Made by a program: the position numbers and the translations under genes
Notes under the pieces: generated by a model
Told to the model about the DNA's origin: nothing
Databases searched by the model: none
Seen by the model: only the letters and a program-made list of their open reading frames with translations
In this document: positions 15,016 through 15,173 of the stretch, piece by piece
How the letters are laid out: every line of letters begins with the position of its first letter
How positions within the stretch are numbered: position 1 is the stretch's first letter
Source of the DNA: Dehalococcoides mccartyi
Lineage (GTDB): Bacteria > Chloroflexota > Dehalococcoidia > UBA2979
Length of the DNA stretch: 15,173 bases
NCBI GenBank assembly: GCA_945888895.1
Contig: CAMDAY010000027.1
Location: forward strand, 1-15,173
Direction: 5' to 3'

Positions 15016-15173
15016 ATGGCCACCGAGGTACGCCCCGTCTGGCAGGTCGTCCGCTACCTGCGTGAGCTCATCACGCAGGATCGCGTCCTTTCGGATATCT
15101 GGGTCGGCGGAGAGGTCACGAACCTCACCGCGGCGTCTTCGGGGCACCTCTACTTCACGTTGAAGGATCAGGG
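15016..15173 (+). CDS. xseA: Exodeoxyribonuclease VII large subunit, N-terminal part (runs off window)
   Basis: XseA is the catalytic subunit of exonuclease VII, which with several small XseB subunits degrades single-stranded DNA in repair. Only 52 residues are visible. They form the start of the N-terminal OB-fold: VWQVVRYLRELITQDRVLSDIWVGGEVTNLT followed by SGHLYFTLKDQ, matching the conserved WVxGEISN...HxYFxLKD pattern. The ATG has GGAG at 15004-15007, eight bases upstream. It lies 204 bases after efp, the widest gap on this strand, so it may have its own promoter or leader. The family usually has about 400-450 residues; the catalytic domain is outside the window. Confidence 0.9.
   Translation, partial: MATEVRPVWQVVRYLRELITQDRVLSDIWVGGEVTNLTAASSGHLYFTLKDQ

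Noticed and set aside
14835..15065. A 76-codon open frame spanning the efp-xseA gap
   Set aside because: Pro/Gly-rich translation, no ribosome-binding site, and it runs out of frame into xseA.
1..15173. CRISPR array, insertion sequence or defence island
   Set aside because: No regularly spaced repeats, transposase, terminal inverted repeats or defence domains are seen; codon use is uniform across the genes.

Overview
This is a GC-rich, densely coding bacterial chromosome segment of housekeeping genes. There is no prophage, transposon, CRISPR array or tRNA. The gene set and order suggest a free-living bacterium. alaS-ruvX-mltG-aroE and aroQ-pepP/Q-efp are clusters familiar from Actinobacteria. 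dprA-topA-xer is a neighbourhood familiar from Firmicutes. The TopA has no cysteines and ends in glycine-rich repeats plus a basic tail, as in Actinobacteria and some Chloroflexota. My best guess is a Chloroflexota-like (Dehalococcoidia-type) or deep actinobacterial-type genome; this is inferred from gene content, not from a marker phylogeny.

Layout. Positions 1-4572 form a leftward operon transcribed as alaS, ruvX, mltG, aroE (aroE is cut by the window start). It has a good sigma-70-type promoter at 4645-4673. Positions 4573-4751 are a divergent regulatory gap holding that promoter, a leader hairpin and a cluster of GCGTGG repeats. From 4752 everything runs rightward: a GlmU-family protein, a CorC/HlyC-type CBS membrane protein, dprA, topA, a Xer recombinase, aroQ, an Xaa-Pro peptidase, efp, and the start of xseA. 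Most junctions are tight (ATGA overlap for dprA/topA, GTGA overlap for aroQ/peptidase). The largest non-coding stretch is 14812-15015, which is rich in possible RNA structure.

Functions. The genes cover translation (AlaS, EF-P), cell-wall synthesis (MltG, GlmU), the shikimate pathway (AroE, AroQ), DNA topology, recombination and repair (TopA, Xer, DprA, XseA, RuvX) and peptide turnover. MltG and GlmU both act on peptidoglycan, and AroE and AroQ belong to the same pathway although they sit in opposite operons.

I see no new multi-gene defence or metabolic system here. The points most worth a second look are: a GlmU whose N-terminal uridylyltransferase active site looks destroyed while its C-terminal acetyltransferase is intact; an EF-P with a non-canonical, apparently shortened modification loop; and the structured efp-xseA intergenic region, which contains two C-loop hairpins resembling the 6C RNA motif and a three-tier hairpin just before xseA.
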